Positions 52,162 through 60,814 of a stretch of DNA of 64,000 nucleotides are shown one piece after another. The stretch is from NCBI GenBank assembly GCA_017301995.1, contig JAFLEH010000023.1, positions 62,001 to 126,000 of the forward strand, given 5' to 3'. This DNA comes from Verrucomicrobiota bacterium (GTDB lineage: Bacteria; Verrucomicrobiota; Verrucomicrobiia; Verrucomicrobiales; Akkermansiaceae). Under the pieces are notes generated by a model, which was not told the origin of the DNA, ran no database searches, and saw nothing but the letters and a program-made list of their open reading frames with translations. Within the stretch, counting starts at the first letter, position 1, and each line of letters begins with the position of its first letter. Position numbers and translations under genes: made by a program.

Positions 52162-52956
52162 TCAAACGGCAATGCCTTCGGGGATCTTCGCGTAGAGAGT
52201 GTCCGCGTTGACGGTGGCAACGGCGGCGTTGATCATTTCCTCGGTGGCGTGCACGCACTCGGCCACCAGATTGGCGAAGCGGTTTTTCAGCACGTAGAAA
52301 ACGATGATGGTCGGAATCGCGTTGATCAGACCCCAGAGGGTGGTGAGCAGCGCGACGGAGATGTCACCGGCGAGCATCGACGGGTCGGCGGAACCGACGT
52401 CGCGCAGGGTACCGAAGGCGCCGACCATCCCGATAACGGTGCCGAGCAACCCGAGCATCGGGGAAGCCTGGGCGATAACCGAGAGGAAGTTGATCCAGGT
52501 CATGATCTTGCGGTTCTCGTTGGTGGTGAAGTCGGCCATCGCATCTTCGATCTGGTCGCGGCCGAGGTCTTCGGTCCGGGTGGCGTCGATGTTAGGAAGG
52601 GCGTAGGCGACCATGCGGCCGAGATAGGAAGGATGGGAGGCGGCCAGCTCGATGGCGGAGCGGACGCGGCAGTTGGCCATGTGATCCATGAGAGCCATCT
52701 TGAGATCGGTGGGGCAGAACTTCGCCTTGGTGAGGGTCATGAAGTTGTAAATGGTCAGCGCGATGAAGCCGATAATCGCGGCACCGATGAAGATCATGGT
52801 CCAGCCGCCGTCGAGCACCCATGCTTGGAGCACCGTGCGTTTGACTGGGGCGGCTTTGCCTGCTTCCTGGGCCAGAAGCGCGGGTGCGGTGAGCAGGGCG
52901 GTGGTCATCACGGCGGTGGTGATGCGGGCGGTGCGGTTGGCGAGTTTATTGATCAT
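52162..52956 (-). CDS. exbB: ExbB/TolQ/MotA-family proton channel protein
   Basis: 264 residues. An N-terminal signal-like helix (ITTAVMTTALLTAPALLAQ) precedes three transmembrane segments: GGWTMIFIGAAIIGFIALTI, SVIAQASPMLGLLGTVIGMV and ISVALLTTLWGLINAIPTII. The last two contain the channel-lining Thr/Pro pattern of ExbB/TolQ (SPMLGLLGTVIGM). It forms the pore with the two ExbD proteins. The extra N-terminal leader is typical of the longer ExbB proteins of Bacteroidetes and Verrucomicrobiota. First gene of its operon. Confidence 0.92.
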   Translation of the reverse strand: MINKLANRTARITTAVMTTALLTAPALLAQEAGKAAPVKRTVLQAWVLDGGWTMIFIGAAIIGFIALTIYNFMTLTKAKFCPTDLKMALMDHMANCRVRSAIELAASHPSYLGRMVAYALPNIDATRTEDLGRDQIEDAMADFTTNENRKIMTWINFLSVIAQASPMLGLLGTVIGMVGAFGTLRDVGSADPSMLAGDISVALLTTLWGLINAIPTIIVFYVLKNRFANLVAECVHATEEMINAAVATVNADTLYAKIPEGIAV

Positions 52957-53079
52957 CGGGTCGATGGTGGTGAAGGTTGTTGCGGGCGGGATTCTGCGGA
53001 TAAAACTGCGGACGACAAGCAGGATTTCAAAAAAACAACGAATTTTATGCGGAGGTCTTAGAAATTTGTGAAAGAAATC

Positions 53080-54474
53080 CTAAATAGCGGTGGGGTCCGT
53101 TCGCCAACGCTCGATGGCGAGGCGGATTCCGGCGGCTTTGTGGAGGGTTTCCTCGTATTCTCTAACTGGATCCGAATCCGCCACAATTCCCGCCCCGACG
53201 TGGTAGCTGGCGCGGTTTCCCCGCCGCACGAGCGTTCTGATAGGGATATTGAACGCGCAGCCACCCTGATAATCGAGCCATCCGACGGCTCCGCAATAGA
53301 CGCCGCGCGGCACGGTTTCCAGCTCGCGGATGATTTCCATGGCGCGGAGTTTCGGTGCTCCGGTGATGCTGCCGCCCGGAAAACACGAGGCCAGGGCGGC
53401 CAACGCGTCGCAATCCTCGCGCAGAGTGCCGGTAACCGTGGAAACCAGATGATGCACTTGGGCCAACGTCTCCAGCCGGAGCATTGCCGCGACCTCGACC
53501 GACCCGAATTCGCAAACCCGCCCCAGATCGTTGCGGAGCAGGTCGGTGATCATCACCAACTCCGCGGTTTCCTTGGCGGATTCCCGCAATTCCCGTGCCG
53601 AGCGCGCGTCCTCGGCGGGATCGGGAAAACGCGGACGGGTGCCCTTGATCGGGTGGGTTTCGATCCGTCGGCCGGAAATCTTGAGAAAGGTCTCCGGCGA
53701 GGAACTGAGAATCTCCATTCCGGCGAGCGAGAGCCAGGCCGCCATCGGCGCCGGAGAAGCCCGGCGCAGGGATTGATAGAGGCCTGACAAGGATCCGCCG
53801 GAAACGGTGGCCGAAAACGCCTGGGTGAGGTTTACCTGATAGATGTCGCCCGCGGCGATCCACTCGCGGATCCGCTCCACGCCCAAGAGAAACGTCTCGC
53901 GGCCCATCAGCGGCTCGAACGGCCCCAACCCGACTGGGTCCGGCCTCATGCCATCCTCCATGAGCGAGCCGGACAATTTCCCTGTCTCCAACCAGCGGCC
54001 CTCGTGGTGGTCATACACCAGCATTTCCGGGTAATCGCCGAAAACGAACCCGCCCTCGTATTCCACCCATCCGCACAAGCCGCCGGCGGGAACCTCCGCC
54101 GCCGGCGCGTCCCGTTTTCCCTCCTCCAGCGCCCCGCGAAGACGATCCAGATCCGCCGGGCAGTCGATTTTTCCCTCCAGCACCCGCCGCGGACGCGCCG
54201 CGATGACCGAAATCGGCCGTGCCGCGGTTTCAGGCAGATTTCCCGCGGAATCGAAAAACACCAGGCCCGGCAAATGCCCGAGCCGTGCGGCCACGTCCAT
54301 CGGCGACAGGCCGTCCAGCCGTCCGCATCGTGGGGTCAGGTGTCGCCGCGCGTCCATCCGCCGCGGAGCAAACCCCCGGGGCCGCCACGGCGCAAGCGCG
54401 ATTTTGACCGGCGTGGTCCGGCAGGCGGATTGCGTGTGTTCGAAAACCCGCTGTTGGTTGACGGTCGCCGCCAA
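53080..54474 (-). CDS. pabB: Aminodeoxychorismate synthase component I
   Basis: 464 residues of the chorismate-binding enzyme family. With PabA it converts chorismate and glutamine-derived ammonia to 4-amino-4-deoxychorismate for folate. Motifs: AGDIYQVNLTQAFSA, the PIKGTRPR segment that identifies PabB over TrpE, ELVMITDLLRNDLGRVCEF, CFPGGSITGAPKLRAMEII and YCGAVGWLDYQGGCAFNIPI. The N-terminal 60 residues are poorly conserved, so the start could be internal (for example at MDARRHL). No pabA is next to it. Confidence 0.92.
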   Translation of the reverse strand: MAATVNQQRVFEHTQSACRTTPVKIALAPWRPRGFAPRRMDARRHLTPRCGRLDGLSPMDVAARLGHLPGLVFFDSAGNLPETAARPISVIAARPRRVLEGKIDCPADLDRLRGALEEGKRDAPAAEVPAGGLCGWVEYEGGFVFGDYPEMLVYDHHEGRWLETGKLSGSLMEDGMRPDPVGLGPFEPLMGRETFLLGVERIREWIAAGDIYQVNLTQAFSATVSGGSLSGLYQSLRRASPAPMAAWLSLAGMEILSSSPETFLKISGRRIETHPIKGTRPRFPDPAEDARSARELRESAKETAELVMITDLLRNDLGRVCEFGSVEVAAMLRLETLAQVHHLVSTVTGTLREDCDALAALASCFPGGSITGAPKLRAMEIIRELETVPRGVYCGAVGWLDYQGGCAFNIPIRTLVRRGNRASYHVGAGIVADSDPVREYEETLHKAAGIRLAIERWRTDPTAI

Positions 54475-54552
54475 CGGGCATCCGGCGCGGAAGTCTGATA
54501 GACCGGAAGCCGCCTAACGGGCCTCATCAACGGCTGCGGACGCGACCGCCGG

Positions 54553-55299
54553 TCACTTTTTGGCCGGGATTTCGGTCTTGGTGGCCTGTCCGGGGCCGTT
54601 GATCTCAAGCTTCGGCGCGGGTTTGGCGGGGACGAGCGGTCCGGAGGGTGTTTCGGGAGCCGGCGCGGGCGGCTCGGGATTCGGCGGAGTTGCGGGCGCG
54701 GGCTGGTCGCCGCCCGGAGCGGGCGCCACCGGAGCGGCGGGCGCGGGCGGGGTCGGCGGATCCACGCGAACGGCTTGGAACAGCAGATTGTAATTGTGCC
54801 GCAGCGCCGCAGGGTAGGAAACGCGGCCGGGTTCCACCAGCTTCTCACGCAACAGCTTTGCGGAAACATCGGCCACCAGATCGGTCCCGATCTGCACCGC
54901 GCGGTCCACTCCAACCATTTTTTGGCCGGCATCCGTCCCGCTGCGGATGAGGTCCGAGGTCACCGACCTGCCCTGAAGCGCGATGGTGGACTGCGCCGAC
55001 TCGATTTCTCCCTTCGCGGAAACCGTAACCTCCAGCACCGCGTGGTCGTCCGACGACAGCCAGCCGCGGACATGGTCGATCCGCAGGGAAACGAACAGCC
55101 CGCCGTCCGGGGTGGGACTGATTTCCGGCTTGTAGGTACGATAGGTGGTGCCGGAAAGGACGTATTCGGCGGCTTTCTTGTCGCGTTTGGTCCAGCCGCC
55201 GAGCTTCCCGCCAAACGCGTCCGCATCCACCCGCACCTGGGCCGGGGCGGTGGTGACGGCTGCGATCAGGGCGAGGCAGAGCGAGGAAATGAGCTTCAT
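54553..55299 (-). CDS. Exported protein of unknown function with Pro-rich C-terminus
   Basis: 248 residues from ATG 55299 with a signal peptide (MKLISSLCLALIAAVTTAPA). The mature N-terminal 160 residues are well folded by pattern (beta-rich: GGLFVSLRIDHVRGWLS, AVLEVTVSAKGEIES). The C-terminal third is a Pro/Ala repeat (about 185-235) ending in a short basic tail. No family recognised. It is convergent with nothing nearby and lies 140 bp from the tRNA terminator. Confidence 0.65.
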   Translation of the reverse strand: MKLISSLCLALIAAVTTAPAQVRVDADAFGGKLGGWTKRDKKAAEYVLSGTTYRTYKPEISPTPDGGLFVSLRIDHVRGWLSSDDHAVLEVTVSAKGEIESAQSTIALQGRSVTSDLIRSGTDAGQKMVGVDRAVQIGTDLVADVSAKLLREKLVEPGRVSYPAALRHNYNLLFQAVRVDPPTPPAPAAPVAPAPGGDQPAPATPPNPEPPAPAPETPSGPLVPAKPAPKLEINGPGQATKTEIPAKK

Positions 55300-55436
55300 G
55301 GGAGTGGAAAACAATTCGAACCGCCGGATAGTACGGATCCGGGGACGGATTTATTCAAACACATCCCGGCCGGATGCGCAAGCCGGGGGGGCGGTATGAC
55401 CCGCGAAACCGGATCCGGAAAGCGCCCGGAAACGCA

Positions 55437-55462
55437 AAAACCTCCGCTGCGGCGGAGGTTTT
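55437..55462 (-). terminator. Factor-independent terminator downstream of tRNA-Glu
   Basis: aaaacctccgc / gcggaggtttt form an 11-bp stem with a 4-base loop (tgcg). Arms carry A and T runs on the outside, so it can act in both directions. It starts 14 bases past the CCA end of the tRNA gene on the minus strand. Confidence 0.85.
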
Positions 55463-55475
55463 CAGTGCCGTAAAA

Positions 55476-55550
55476 TGGCGACCCGTAAGGGAGTCGAACC
55501 CTTCTTGCCAGAATGAAAATCTGGAGTCCTAACCGATAGACGAACGGGTC
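55476..55550 (-). tRNA. tRNA-Glu (anticodon TTC), CCA encoded
   Basis: Cloverleaf read on the minus strand: acceptor GACCCGT at 55550 pairs with ACGGGTC, D-arm with the CGGTTAGGA loop, anticodon stem CCAGA/TCTGG with loop TTTTCAT giving anticodon TTC, and T-arm GGGTTCGACTCCC. A 3' G discriminator and encoded CCA end at 55476. Sequence is very close to the bacterial tRNA-Glu consensus. A terminator follows. Confidence 0.97.
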
Positions 55551-55838
55551 GTTTGTCGCGGCGCGGGCGGAAGGGAAGCGCACCCCGGCCGACTTGGCAA
55601 GATTTTTTTTGATTTTTTTCCAACCGCCGGATGACCGGGGATTTGCGCCGGGGTTCCGCACGGATTCGGCTTGGCGGAATCTGACAATCCTGTATCCTGC
55701 GCGTTGAAATCCCGCCGCCATGAAGGCCTGGAACGAGTTCAATTCCGCGCCGTAGGCGGGCCCGCCATCCGGACCTGCCATGATCCCGACCCCGTTTGAT
55801 TGACGATTGATGAGTGATGTCACCCTAAATCACAGCCC

Positions 55839-56963
55839 ATGATCTATCAGAAAATGCGTGTTCCACAAATCCTCGTTCTGCTATCCGCCCCGACGTTCGG
55901 TTTGGCGGCTGCGGCGGAACCGGCGGACCCCGGCAAGGCGCTGGTGGAGCTTGAGGCCCGTTGGAACACTCTCGCAGGCGATCCCTTGGCCGCCGACCGC
56001 ACCCGGCGGCTTCGCGATTGGTGCGGGGAAGCGGTGGAAAAACTCGGAACCGGCGAGGAGATGGCCGATTTTCTCATATTTCTGGCGTCCGTGGGCCGGA
56101 GCGACCTGCGGGAATGGCTGTTGGCGGATGGTTTGCGGCCCCTGTTCAGCGGACCGAAGGCCGATCAGGCCCGCACCCGGATGTTGACCGTGAAGGACGA
56201 CGCGATCCGAAACGCGTTTTGCATCCGCGCGGGGGAAGGATTCGGCGCGCTGGGTTTCAAGGAGTACCTCGATTCCCTCGGCGGCACCCTCCACGCGGCC
56301 TGCCAGCAACCGCTGCTGGCAGGGCGCTGCATGGCGCTCGCCAAAAACGACCTGGGTGCCGCAATCTACGCGTTCCGGGAACTCAAGACCCCTGCCGTCA
56401 ACCACGCGTGCCTCGGCGAGGCGCTGGCGGAAGCCCTCAAGGACGCCGATTACCCGACCGCCCGAAACGCGCTGAAATCGCTGCCCGAGGAGCTGCGAAA
56501 AGACGCCATTGTGGGAATCTGCGAGAAACAGGGGAAAAACGTGGGGCCGTATCTGGCGGCGCTCGATGAGGTCGTCAATACGCCTGACTGGCCGAAGCGC
56601 CAGCAAACGCTCTGCGTGAGGCTGCACAACCTAACCATCGCATCCAGGGACTACACTACCCTGCTGGAATGGGCCGCAATCCTCCCCGAACGCAGGGACA
56701 CCGCGGACCTCCACCGGGTGGCGATCCGCGGATTCGTGACCTATCAGCATGCCCCGGCCAAAGCGTGGATCACAACCCTGCCGCCCGGTTGGAAAAAGCA
56801 GAACGCGATCGCCGGTTTCATGCAGGCGTCCCTGATGACCCTCAACGACATGGCCGGTGCCGAATGGGCGCGCCGCCAGCTAACCGACCCCGATCTGGTC
56901 CGCGAGGCGGACGGCTGGATCCTCGAGTTCGAAAGGCGGTTCAACAAAACCTATCCGCGCTGA
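55839..56963 (+). CDS. Exported protein of unknown function, paralogue of the next gene
   Basis: 374 residues with a signal peptide (VPQILVLLSAPTFGLAAAA); ATG 55854 is an alternative start. The body is helical and repeat-like (LGAAIYAFRELKTPAVNHAC, DYPTARNALKSLPEELRKDA), resembling a degenerate TPR/HEAT solenoid. The block FLASVGRSDLREWLLADG followed by RPLFSGPKA aligns with FLAAAGVMDERERLLAGG and LFDGPQA in the next gene, so the two are duplicated relatives. Function unknown. The pair is spaced 13 bp and probably cotranscribed. Confidence 0.7.
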   Translation: MIYQKMRVPQILVLLSAPTFGLAAAAEPADPGKALVELEARWNTLAGDPLAADRTRRLRDWCGEAVEKLGTGEEMADFLIFLASVGRSDLREWLLADGLRPLFSGPKADQARTRMLTVKDDAIRNAFCIRAGEGFGALGFKEYLDSLGGTLHAACQQPLLAGRCMALAKNDLGAAIYAFRELKTPAVNHACLGEALAEALKDADYPTARNALKSLPEELRKDAIVGICEKQGKNVGPYLAALDEVVNTPDWPKRQQTLCVRLHNLTIASRDYTTLLEWAAILPERRDTADLHRVAIRGFVTYQHAPAKAWITTLPPGWKKQNAIAGFMQASLMTLNDMAGAEWARRQLTDPDLVREADGWILEFERRFNKTYPR

Positions 56964-56976
56964 TACCGCTCACATC

Positions 56977-58125
56977 ATGAAACGGACGAAACTCATTGTG
57001 AACCTGGCATCGGCCGCCATCCTGGTGATCGCCGCGGCCATCGGATACCGGATGTGGCAAGCCCAAACGGCGGCCGGAGAGACGGACGGATTCGATCCGC
57101 CGCAACCGGCGGCCGCGGAGGAAACGTCCGCCCCGCCCGCGCAGAGCCCGCCGCCGGATTCCCACAAGGCCGTGCGCCAGAAAACACTCCGTGAGATCGC
57201 CGCCAAGGTGGAAAAAACGATCGCCGGACGTCCGTCGCCGGAACGCTCGCAAGCTCTCCGCGCGATCAGCGCCGACGCCGTGGCCAGGCTGGGTCCGACA
57301 TCGGAATTGATAGGTTATATGCAGTTTCTCGCCGCGGCCGGAGTCATGGACGAACGCGAGCGGTTGCTTGCCGGGGGATCGGCGGGATTGTTTGACGGAC
57401 CACAAGCCAAGGCGGCGCTCGAATGGCTTCCTACCATCTCCGATCCCGCGATCAGGGCGCGCCTCAGCCGCTCGGCCGGAGAGGTTTTCGACGCGGAGGG
57501 ATTTGCCGCGTTTTTCGAGAGTTTCTACGGGATGGCCGACCACAGCACCGCCGCGGCATTTCTCTACGGCCATTGCGGAGCCCTCGCCCGCAAGGATCCG
57601 GCGGAAGCGATCCGCGTTTACAAGGAACTTGGCTATCCGAAGAAAATCGACAACACCGGCATGGCATCGGTGATGGCCGCGGCACCGCCCGATTCGAACT
57701 TCGCCTCGCTTGCCAAGGGGATTGGCAATGACAAATTTTCTCTGGCAAAGCCGGCGCGTGCGGCGCTGCTGCGGAACTGGGCCGGCAACCACCCCCAACA
57801 GGCGGCCGAGTATGTTGCGGCCGCCAACCCGGAGGCGGTTCATCCGGACCAAATGGCGATCGTGATGAATCAATGGATCGGCAAAGATCCGGAAGCGGCG
57901 GCCACATGGCTTTCCCAAGCGCCCAAAGGCCTCCCGGCCGACGAGGGGTTGGCCGCCCTGGCCCGCCATTTTGCCGAAGGCGCGCCCGCCAAGGCATGGA
58001 CCTTCGTCACGGCGATCAGCGATCCGGAGATCCGCCGCCTAGCGGCCGAGCGGGTGGCGATGGCATGGCGCAGAACCGATCCGCAGGCCGCCGCCGCCGC
58101 AATGGAAAAGGCCGGCACCAGATGA
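56977..58125 (+). CDS. Membrane-anchored protein of unknown function, solenoid-like
   Basis: 382 residues. A single N-terminal membrane segment (LIVNLASAAILVIAAAIGYR) is followed by a Pro/Ala/Glu-rich linker, then a helical body related to the preceding protein (LLAGGSAGLFDGPQAKAALEW) with additional TPR-like stretches (GALARKDPAEAIRVYKELGY, IGKDPEAAATWLSQAPKG). The anchor suggests an inner-membrane protein with the body outside. No family recognised. It sits between its paralogue and a third envelope gene. Confidence 0.7.
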   Translation: MKRTKLIVNLASAAILVIAAAIGYRMWQAQTAAGETDGFDPPQPAAAEETSAPPAQSPPPDSHKAVRQKTLREIAAKVEKTIAGRPSPERSQALRAISADAVARLGPTSELIGYMQFLAAAGVMDERERLLAGGSAGLFDGPQAKAALEWLPTISDPAIRARLSRSAGEVFDAEGFAAFFESFYGMADHSTAAAFLYGHCGALARKDPAEAIRVYKELGYPKKIDNTGMASVMAAAPPDSNFASLAKGIGNDKFSLAKPARAALLRNWAGNHPQQAAEYVAAANPEAVHPDQMAIVMNQWIGKDPEAAATWLSQAPKGLPADEGLAALARHFAEGAPAKAWTFVTAISDPEIRRLAAERVAMAWRRTDPQAAAAAMEKAGTR

Positions 58126-58143
58126 AGCGAACCGCCTTCCGCC

Positions 58144-58899
58144 ATGTTGACCCTCCGAAATAGCGCAAACCTCGCCGCCACGGCGATCCTCCTGGCCGCG
58201 ATTGTCTTGTTAGCATATATGTGGAGGACCGGCGCCGGAAAAACATCCGACGACGGCACCGACCTCCCGGGCCCCGTCCCAAACGCGCCACCGCCCCGTG
58301 AAACGGCCCGTCCGCTCCCCGTTCCGATCCGCAAAACGGTTCCGGCCGGATCGTTTTGGATGAAATGCGAGGCCGTCCTTGGCCATGCCGGCATCAACGG
58401 CTCGCGGTTCGATACCGATTGCTGCGGATGGAAGCAAGCCACGGTGGACGGAACCAAGCGATGGTACCAATTGTTCGTGCAAACCGTGGTGATTTCCGAC
58501 GCCATTGTGGACGGCAGCTACGGCTACGGTGAAACCCGGATCACCTTCAGCGCCCGCGGACGGCACGCCGCGGTGCCGTGCGGAGGAAATTTAGACATGG
58601 TTTCACCGCCGCCCGATGACAGCGAGGGAAACGGCCGGGGTAACTGGTCGGCATGGCATGAGTTCAAGCAATCCGTCATCGTCTCCTGCGATCCCAAAAC
58701 GGGCGCCATCACGGCCCGGTCCGAGGGAGGATTGGACGGCGACGACTTTCCCGACGGCTTTCACCTAACAGCCAAGCTTGCCGCAGGAAGCGGACCGTGC
58801 GTCGAGTGCGAAGTGATTCCAACCCATCCCTTCGGCGGTACCGGCGACCGCGAACGGGCGATGGTCCGATTCTCCTCCGTCCGCCGCGTGGAAAAATGA
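58144..58899 (+). CDS. Membrane-anchored protein of unknown function (251 aa)
   Basis: An N-terminal membrane segment (ANLAATAILLAAIVLLAYMW) and a Pro-rich linker precede a beta-rich domain (WYQLFVQTVVISDAIVDGSY, YGETRITFSARGRHA, SVIVSCDPKTGAITARSEGG). Four cysteines lie in conserved-looking positions (MKCEAVLGH, DCCGWKQAT, VSCDPK, CVECEVIP). No family recognised. It follows the solenoid gene by 18 bp on the same strand and converges on the DUF58 gene. Confidence 0.65.
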   Translation: MLTLRNSANLAATAILLAAIVLLAYMWRTGAGKTSDDGTDLPGPVPNAPPPRETARPLPVPIRKTVPAGSFWMKCEAVLGHAGINGSRFDTDCCGWKQATVDGTKRWYQLFVQTVVISDAIVDGSYGYGETRITFSARGRHAAVPCGGNLDMVSPPPDDSEGNGRGNWSAWHEFKQSVIVSCDPKTGAITARSEGGLDGDDFPDGFHLTAKLAAGSGPCVECEVIPTHPFGGTGDRERAMVRFSSVRRVEK

Positions 58900-58929
58900 C
58901 CGGATGATTTCATGTTCGGTGTCGCGCGA

Positions 58930-59829
58930 TCACCAGGGTCGCAGCCAATCGGCCATGGTCCGGAGCATGGGTTCGGCGGTGGTGGCGCTGTGCCAGACGA
59001 TCCCGTGGGTGAGGCAGCGGTTGGCGAGTGCGGCGCGCCACGCGGCGGTGGCGGCCTCGTATTCCCGCCAATACGATTCGGCGCTGAGACGGACCCGCTC
59101 GCCGGTTTCGGGATCGATGAAATCGAAGTCGCCTTTTTTCGGGATGCAGACCTCCATCGGGTCTAGCACCTGCATGGCGAGCACTTCGTGGCCTTGCTGG
59201 CGGAGCAGGACCATTTCATCCAACATTTCCTCCTCGCGCTCCAGAAAGTCCGATAGAACGACGACGAATCCGCGGCGGCGGAGCAGGTCGCGGGCGGAAA
59301 CCAGCGCCGTGGCGACGCCGGATTCCCTGCCCGGAGCGGCTCGCGCCAGTTCCGCCCACAGCGCGCGGGTATGGGTGTTTCCGGAGCGTGGCGGCAGCGC
59401 GGTGGAAATCCGTCCGCCATCCAACAGGCAGAGCCCCGGGTTGTCGCCCTGTTGGCTGGCGAGTTGGGCGAGTCCGGCGGCAATACGGGCGGCGTAGGCG
59501 TATTTCGACCAGCCGCCATGGGCGACCGCCATCGACGCGGTGGTATCCAACAGGATGTGGACCGGCCGCTGCAATTCGCGCCGGCTTTCCTTGGTGAAAA
59601 GTTTCCGCTGGCGGGCGTAGAGCCGCCAGTTGATCTGGCGGAGATCATCGCCGGGTTCGTATTGCCGGTGGGCGTGGAATTCCACGCCGTGGCCGCGCAG
59701 CAGGCCGCGGTGGCGGCCGTGGACCAGCGAGTCCGCCAACCCGCGCCCGACCAGTTCGAGGTCCTGGGCCGCGAGGAAGATTTCCGGATCATCGAGAGCC
59801 GGACGGGTAATGCCGCCACCGAGGCTCAT
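58930..59829 (-). CDS. DUF58 domain protein
   Basis: 299 residues from ATG 59829. The DUF58 signature EYEPGDDLRQINWRLYARQR is present (as QYEPGDDLRQINWRLYAR), preceded by GLLRGHGVEF and followed by a vWA-like segment (RPVHILLDTTASMAVAHGG, GFVVVLSDFLEREEEMLDEM). DUF58 proteins are encoded with MoxR ATPases and vWA membrane proteins in modules that assemble or activate metalloenzymes and envelope complexes. The start overlaps the moxR stop (ATGA), so the two are coupled. Confidence 0.9.
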   Translation of the reverse strand: MSLGGGITRPALDDPEIFLAAQDLELVGRGLADSLVHGRHRGLLRGHGVEFHAHRQYEPGDDLRQINWRLYARQRKLFTKESRRELQRPVHILLDTTASMAVAHGGWSKYAYAARIAAGLAQLASQQGDNPGLCLLDGGRISTALPPRSGNTHTRALWAELARAAPGRESGVATALVSARDLLRRRGFVVVLSDFLEREEEMLDEMVLLRQQGHEVLAMQVLDPMEVCIPKKGDFDFIDPETGERVRLSAESYWREYEAATAAWRAALANRCLTHGIVWHSATTAEPMLRTMADWLRPW

Positions 59830-60809
59830 GCGGGTTTGACCTTTTCCAACACGCGCTCCACCAGTTGGTCGGCTTCCACCCGTTCGGCTCTGGCCCGGAA
59901 ATTCAGCACCAACCGGTGCCGCAGGATCGGCGCGGCCACACTGCGGACATCGGCGAAGTCCACATGCGCCCGGCCCTCCAACAAAGCCCGCGCCTGGCCC
60001 GCCAGAACCAATGCCTGCGAAGCGCGCGGGCTGGCGCCACATTCCAGATAGGATGCCACATCCGCGATGCCTCCCTCACCGGGCCGCGTCGCTCCGCTGA
60101 GGCGCACCGCGTAGCGCGCCACATCGGTGGCCACCGGAACGGAGCGGACCGCCTGCTGCATGGCCGCAATCCGGTCGGCGTCGAGCACCGGTTTGATTTC
60201 CCCCAAGCGGCTGGCCGGAGCGTTGAGAGCGATGGAAACCTCCTCCTCGGCGGTGGGGTATTCCACGCGGACGCAGCAGAAAAAGCGGTCGAGCTGGGCT
60301 TCGGGAAGCGGATAGGTGCCCTCGGACTCCAGCGGATTCTGGGTGGCCAGAACCATGAACGGCGGCTTGAGCGGATGGGTTTCGCGGCCGATGGTGACCT
60401 CGCGTTCCTGCATCGCCTGAAGCAGCGAAGCCTGGGTTTTGGGGGGCGTGCGGTTGATTTCGTCGGCCAGCAGGATGTTGGTGAAAACCGGGCCGGGCAG
60501 GACGATCCGGCGGAACCGTTTGTTGGTTTCGTCCTCCTCCAGCACCTCGGCGCCGGTGATGTCGGCGGGCATCATGTCCGGGGTGAATTGCACGCGGCGG
60601 AATTCGAGCTGCAGCGCCTTGGCCATGGCCGCGCTCATCAGCGTCTTGGCCACGCCGGGCACACCTAGCAAAAGAACATGGCCGTTGCACAGGAGGGTGA
60701 GGAACATCAGTTCCACCACCGCGTCCTGTCCCACGATGCACTTGCGCATTTCGGCGCGCAGTTCGTCACGCGCGCGGGAACAGAGGCTGGTTAGGTCGGT
60801 TGGATTCAT
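59826..60809 (-). CDS. MoxR-family AAA+ ATPase
   Basis: 327 residues. Walker A is GVPGVAKTLM, Walker B is ILLADEINRTPPKTQASLLQ, and sensor 1 is MVLATQNPLESEGTYPLPEA. MoxR ATPases act as chaperones for protein complexes with vWA partners. It is first in the transcript with the DUF58 gene on the same strand, and the vWA-type membrane gene is encoded divergently 0.9 kb away. Confidence 0.95.
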   Translation of the reverse strand: MNPTDLTSLCSRARDELRAEMRKCIVGQDAVVELMFLTLLCNGHVLLLGVPGVAKTLMSAAMAKALQLEFRRVQFTPDMMPADITGAEVLEEDETNKRFRRIVLPGPVFTNILLADEINRTPPKTQASLLQAMQEREVTIGRETHPLKPPFMVLATQNPLESEGTYPLPEAQLDRFFCCVRVEYPTAEEEVSIALNAPASRLGEIKPVLDADRIAAMQQAVRSVPVATDVARYAVRLSGATRPGEGGIADVASYLECGASPRASQALVLAGQARALLEGRAHVDFADVRSVAAPILRHRLVLNFRARAERVEADQLVERVLEKVKPA

Positions 60810-60814
60810 GGCGG

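Noticed and set aside
55296..55823. Minus-strand frame across the tRNA region
   Set aside because: It runs through tRNA-Glu and its terminator, so it cannot be a real gene.
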